From assembly GCA_021844725.1 (NCBI GenBank), contig JAKBSX010000117.1:1-7538 (forward strand): a stretch of 7,538 nucleotides of DNA, in the 5' to 3' direction. This DNA is from Actinomycetes bacterium. GTDB lineage: Bacteria; Actinomycetota; Acidimicrobiia; Acidimicrobiales; Acidimicrobiaceae. The position numbers and the translations under genes were made by a program. The notes under the pieces were generated by a model that worked only from the letters and a program-made list of their open reading frames with translations, did no database searches and was not told the DNA's origin. Positions 5,987 through 7,538 of this stretch are shown one piece after another; positions within the stretch are counted from its first letter, which is position 1; each line of letters opens with the position of its first letter.

Positions 5987-7027
5987 TCATCTTACCCAGA
6001 GATGTTTTAGACGTGAAGTGAAATATGTGATGAACTGGCGACTGACTTCGATCTTCGATCTGTATCTGTTATAGCCAGGTTCCTTTGATAATGGAAGTTC
6101 GGTCAGGAGCCAAGAGTATTTATCGACGAATCTATCTACATACGGAAGCCAATTCATATTATAAAAATCATTGTGGTAGTGGTACAGGCATACTGCATCC
6201 AGGTCTATCTTGATTCCACCATCAATGGTTGCAGGACCATTTCTCTTTTCGTTGTCGATCCACCTTGTGACCGATGGGAAATTGAAGCGAGAGTCAAGCA
6301 GGAGAGATCTCTCTTCCGGAACGATAGAAAGAATGGAAGATGCGAGGAGGGCTTGATCTATAAAGAAAAATTCATTCGACAGGGGTGAATATCGTTCAAG
6401 GAATGATGTATTGCGCAATCGCTCAAAAGATTCCATCCACTTCTGAAAAATCCTCACTTCCGGCCTCACAGCCACGACCCCTGAATTGAAGTAAGGCAGA
6501 ATCTCGACTTTGTCTACTCTAGTCATGCATGACTTCATGGCATCCGGTCGAGGCCCATTCAGGTCAAATATCAATTGCCAAAAATCGTTGATTGGCTCTC
6601 CATACTTATTCGCACCGACATGAGAAAAATCAACTGGAGCAATTGCGACATCTTTTTCATCAGGCAGTGCAAGTGAGCGAGGACTCTGTAGACAGACTAT
6701 GTCAGAGTCGAGGTACACCAATGTCTCTACGTCATTGAGCAAAATTTCTTCGGCAATTGCAGCACCATATGCTTCGTTGGCAAATGGATGATGCTTCCAT
6801 GCGACATTGCGAGGCTCGAAAATATAGCTCGCACCCAGTTCATTCAATCTGTCTCCAGTGAATTTGCTGATTTCTGGGCCTTTTCTGGGCCTCACAATGA
6901 GTACAGGATACCGCTCGATATCTCCGAGAAAGCGCCTTATGCTCTTAACCAGAAGCAACGCCTTCTGCTCCAGACTTCCGTGTTCAATTATCGCAACAAA
7001 GCCTAAACTTCCTTTTGCCATAGTCAT
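5987..7027 (-). CDS. GT8-like GT-A glycosyltransferase (DxD type)
   Basis: The protein has 346 aa. It opens with a Rossmann-like strand LGFVAIIEHGSLEQKALLL and a basic helix. The stretch WKHHPFANEAYGAAIAEE (77-94) leads into VYLDSDIVCLQSP, with the metal-binding DSD at 107-109. YFNSGVVAVRP (F180, N181, S182, G183) and the later FIDQALL match GT8-type enzymes, where this Asn-Ser-Gly turn and the D-Q pair shape the donor site. A late HYHNDF is consistent with the conserved H-x-x near the end of GT8 proteins. No signal peptide or transmembrane helix is apparent, so it should be a cytoplasmic or peripheral enzyme. It would use an NDP-sugar for the same glycan as its neighbours. ATG 7027 and ATG 7021 are both possible starts, and no SD or good TATA box decides between them. 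It is read in the same direction as the next gene but 199 nt away, so it may be a separate unit. The exact GT family is by motif only. Confidence 0.8.
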   Translation of the reverse strand: MTMAKGSLGFVAIIEHGSLEQKALLLVKSIRRFLGDIERYPVLIVRPRKGPEISKFTGDRLNELGASYIFEPRNVAWKHHPFANEAYGAAIAEEILLNDVETLVYLDSDIVCLQSPRSLALPDEKDVAIAPVDFSHVGANKYGEPINDFWQLIFDLNGPRPDAMKSCMTRVDKVEILPYFNSGVVAVRPEVRIFQKWMESFERLRNTSFLERYSPLSNEFFFIDQALLASSILSIVPEERSLLLDSRFNFPSVTRWIDNEKRNGPATIDGGIKIDLDAVCLYHYHNDFYNMNWLPYVDRFVDKYSWLLTELPLSKEPGYNRYRSKIEVSRQFITYFTSRLKHLWVR

Positions 7028-7269
7028 GACCAGCGTAGATGCGTGAATTGCAGATTTGATTACACCTCAAGGCAGAGGCAATTTAAAACGTTTCCACAAC
7101 ATTTTATGAGAGAGATGTTCTCACAATTTGATGTAAATTTGATTAGAAGCCGGTGCGTTCATATCGAAACAATTTGGAGTTGGAGCGATAGAAGTGCAGA
7201 GCATGGAGAATAGGAAAATCAGGTTATAATCAAAGTCTTGAACAAGCGATGAGCAATGTATTCATGAAC

Positions 7270-7422
7270 TCAGGAGATGGCTTTCCAACCAGGCTTTGGA
7301 CGATAGGGTGTACTGCACCCATCTACGCCAGCGCATATCAGGTGAACACGCTCAGAGGGAAGGCATGAGTCTATTTGCATGTGGGAATAAAGATCAAAAC
7401 TTATCGGTTCTTTTTTACTCAT
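7270..7422 (-). CDS. Possible small protein of 50 aa, unknown function
   Basis: The ORF begins ATG at 7422 and ends TGA at 7270. The product starts MSKKEPISFDLYSHMQ, has cysteines at 20, 30 and 36, and ends in PYRPKPGWKAIS. An AGGTGGGGG stretch ends 3 nt before the ATG (7426-7434). A TATA-like box at 7478-7487 lies about 60 nt upstream, giving a leader of roughly 34 nt. Promoter, leader and SD are thus in a sensible order. Against it: the SD match is partial, the box reads better in the other direction, and no family is recognised. The three cysteines could bind a metal, but their spacing fits no motif I know. Confidence 0.28.
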   Translation of the reverse strand: MSKKEPISFDLYSHMQIDSCLPSERVHLICAGVDGCSTPYRPKPGWKAIS

Positions 7423-7477
7423 TGCCCCCACCTTTAGGCGCAGACAAATACTGTATTAACAAAACAGCGCATGCTAC

Positions 7478-7485
7478 TTTATATA
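7478..7485 (+). promoter_or_regulatory. TATA box candidate near the right edge
   Basis: TTTATATA is an exact match to the archaeal box-A core. On the plus strand it would start a message near 7509, but no ATG follows before the window ends. Read on the minus strand it could serve the small ORF at 7270-7422. Direction is unresolved. Confidence 0.4.
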
Positions 7486-7538
7486 GGGCACTGAATCTGC
7501 ATTACCCACTGATAGGGATATAGAACTTAAGAGCGTCA

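Larger units (their letters stand above)
7028..7538. other. Intergenic region with little certain content
   Basis: These 511 bases hold no gene I can defend firmly. I see a TATA-like box at 7478-7485 that is usable on either strand, and a 50-codon minus-strand ORF at 7270-7422 with an SD-like start. A 75-codon TTG-started plus-strand ORF overlaps that small ORF and has no SD. No tRNA, transposon end or array of repeats is apparent. The promoter of the GT8-like gene should lie near 7040-7090, but no clear box was found there. Confidence 0.5.

Noticed and set aside
6173..6388. Plus-strand ORF of 71 codons inside the GT8-like gene
   Set aside because: Shadow frame of a well-supported glycosyltransferase on the opposite strand, with no motif of its own.
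7296..7523. 75-codon plus-strand ORF starting with TTG
   Set aside because: Rare start codon, no SD, no promoter at a fitting distance, no recognisable motif, and it overlaps a better-supported small ORF on the other strand.
1..7538. CRISPR array, transposon ends, tRNA or rRNA genes
   Set aside because: No regularly spaced repeats, terminal inverted repeats with target duplications, or tRNA T-arm-like sequences were found on reading the window.

Overview
The window looks like part of an archaeal surface-glycan (S-layer or cell-envelope polysaccharide) gene island. The archaeal reading rests on promoters rather than on marker genes. Two plus-strand genes have a TATA-like box whose centre lies 27-29 nt before the ATG, the spacing of leaderless archaeal transcripts. 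The second genes of two apparent operons instead have short Shine-Dalgarno-like matches. Base composition is moderately AT-rich, and coding density is low for an archaeon. The lineage cannot be fixed from this window; a mesophilic archaeon (thaumarchaeal or thermoplasmatal type) is a guess.

Layout: (1) 1-523, minus strand: an FdtA-type sugar 3,4-ketoisomerase followed by the first 33 codons of a DegT-type sugar aminotransferase that leaves the window. Together these are the core of 3-amino-3,6-dideoxyhexose synthesis. (2) 524-952: a long non-coding divergent region with a strong plus-strand TATA box, a 16-nt palindrome and an SD-led 17-codon micro-ORF. (3) 953-3157, plus strand: a two-gene operon of a CysD/CysH-type ATP-pyrophosphatase and a sulfatase-like alkaline-phosphatase-superfamily enzyme whose active-site motif has Thr in place of Cys/Ser. 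(4) 3158-3682: no intact gene; the minus strand carries what looks like the frameshifted C-terminal remnant of a GT9 (heptosyltransferase-like) gene. (5) 3683-4702, plus strand, and 4792-5787, minus strand: two paralogous GT2 glycosyltransferases, convergently oriented. (6) 5987-7027, minus strand: a GT8-like GT-A glycosyltransferase. (7) 7028-7538: mostly empty, with a TATA-like box and a weakly supported 50-codon minus-strand ORF.

Working together, FdtA and the aminotransferase would supply an activated amino-deoxy sugar, and the three glycosyltransferases would add sugars to a membrane-bound or nucleotide-activated acceptor. The ATP-pyrophosphatase/sulfatase-like pair could handle a sulfate or phosphate decoration. 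That last role is inference. The mixed gene orientations, divergent paralogues, decayed glycosyltransferase and long spacers fit a variable, recombining surface-polysaccharide locus.
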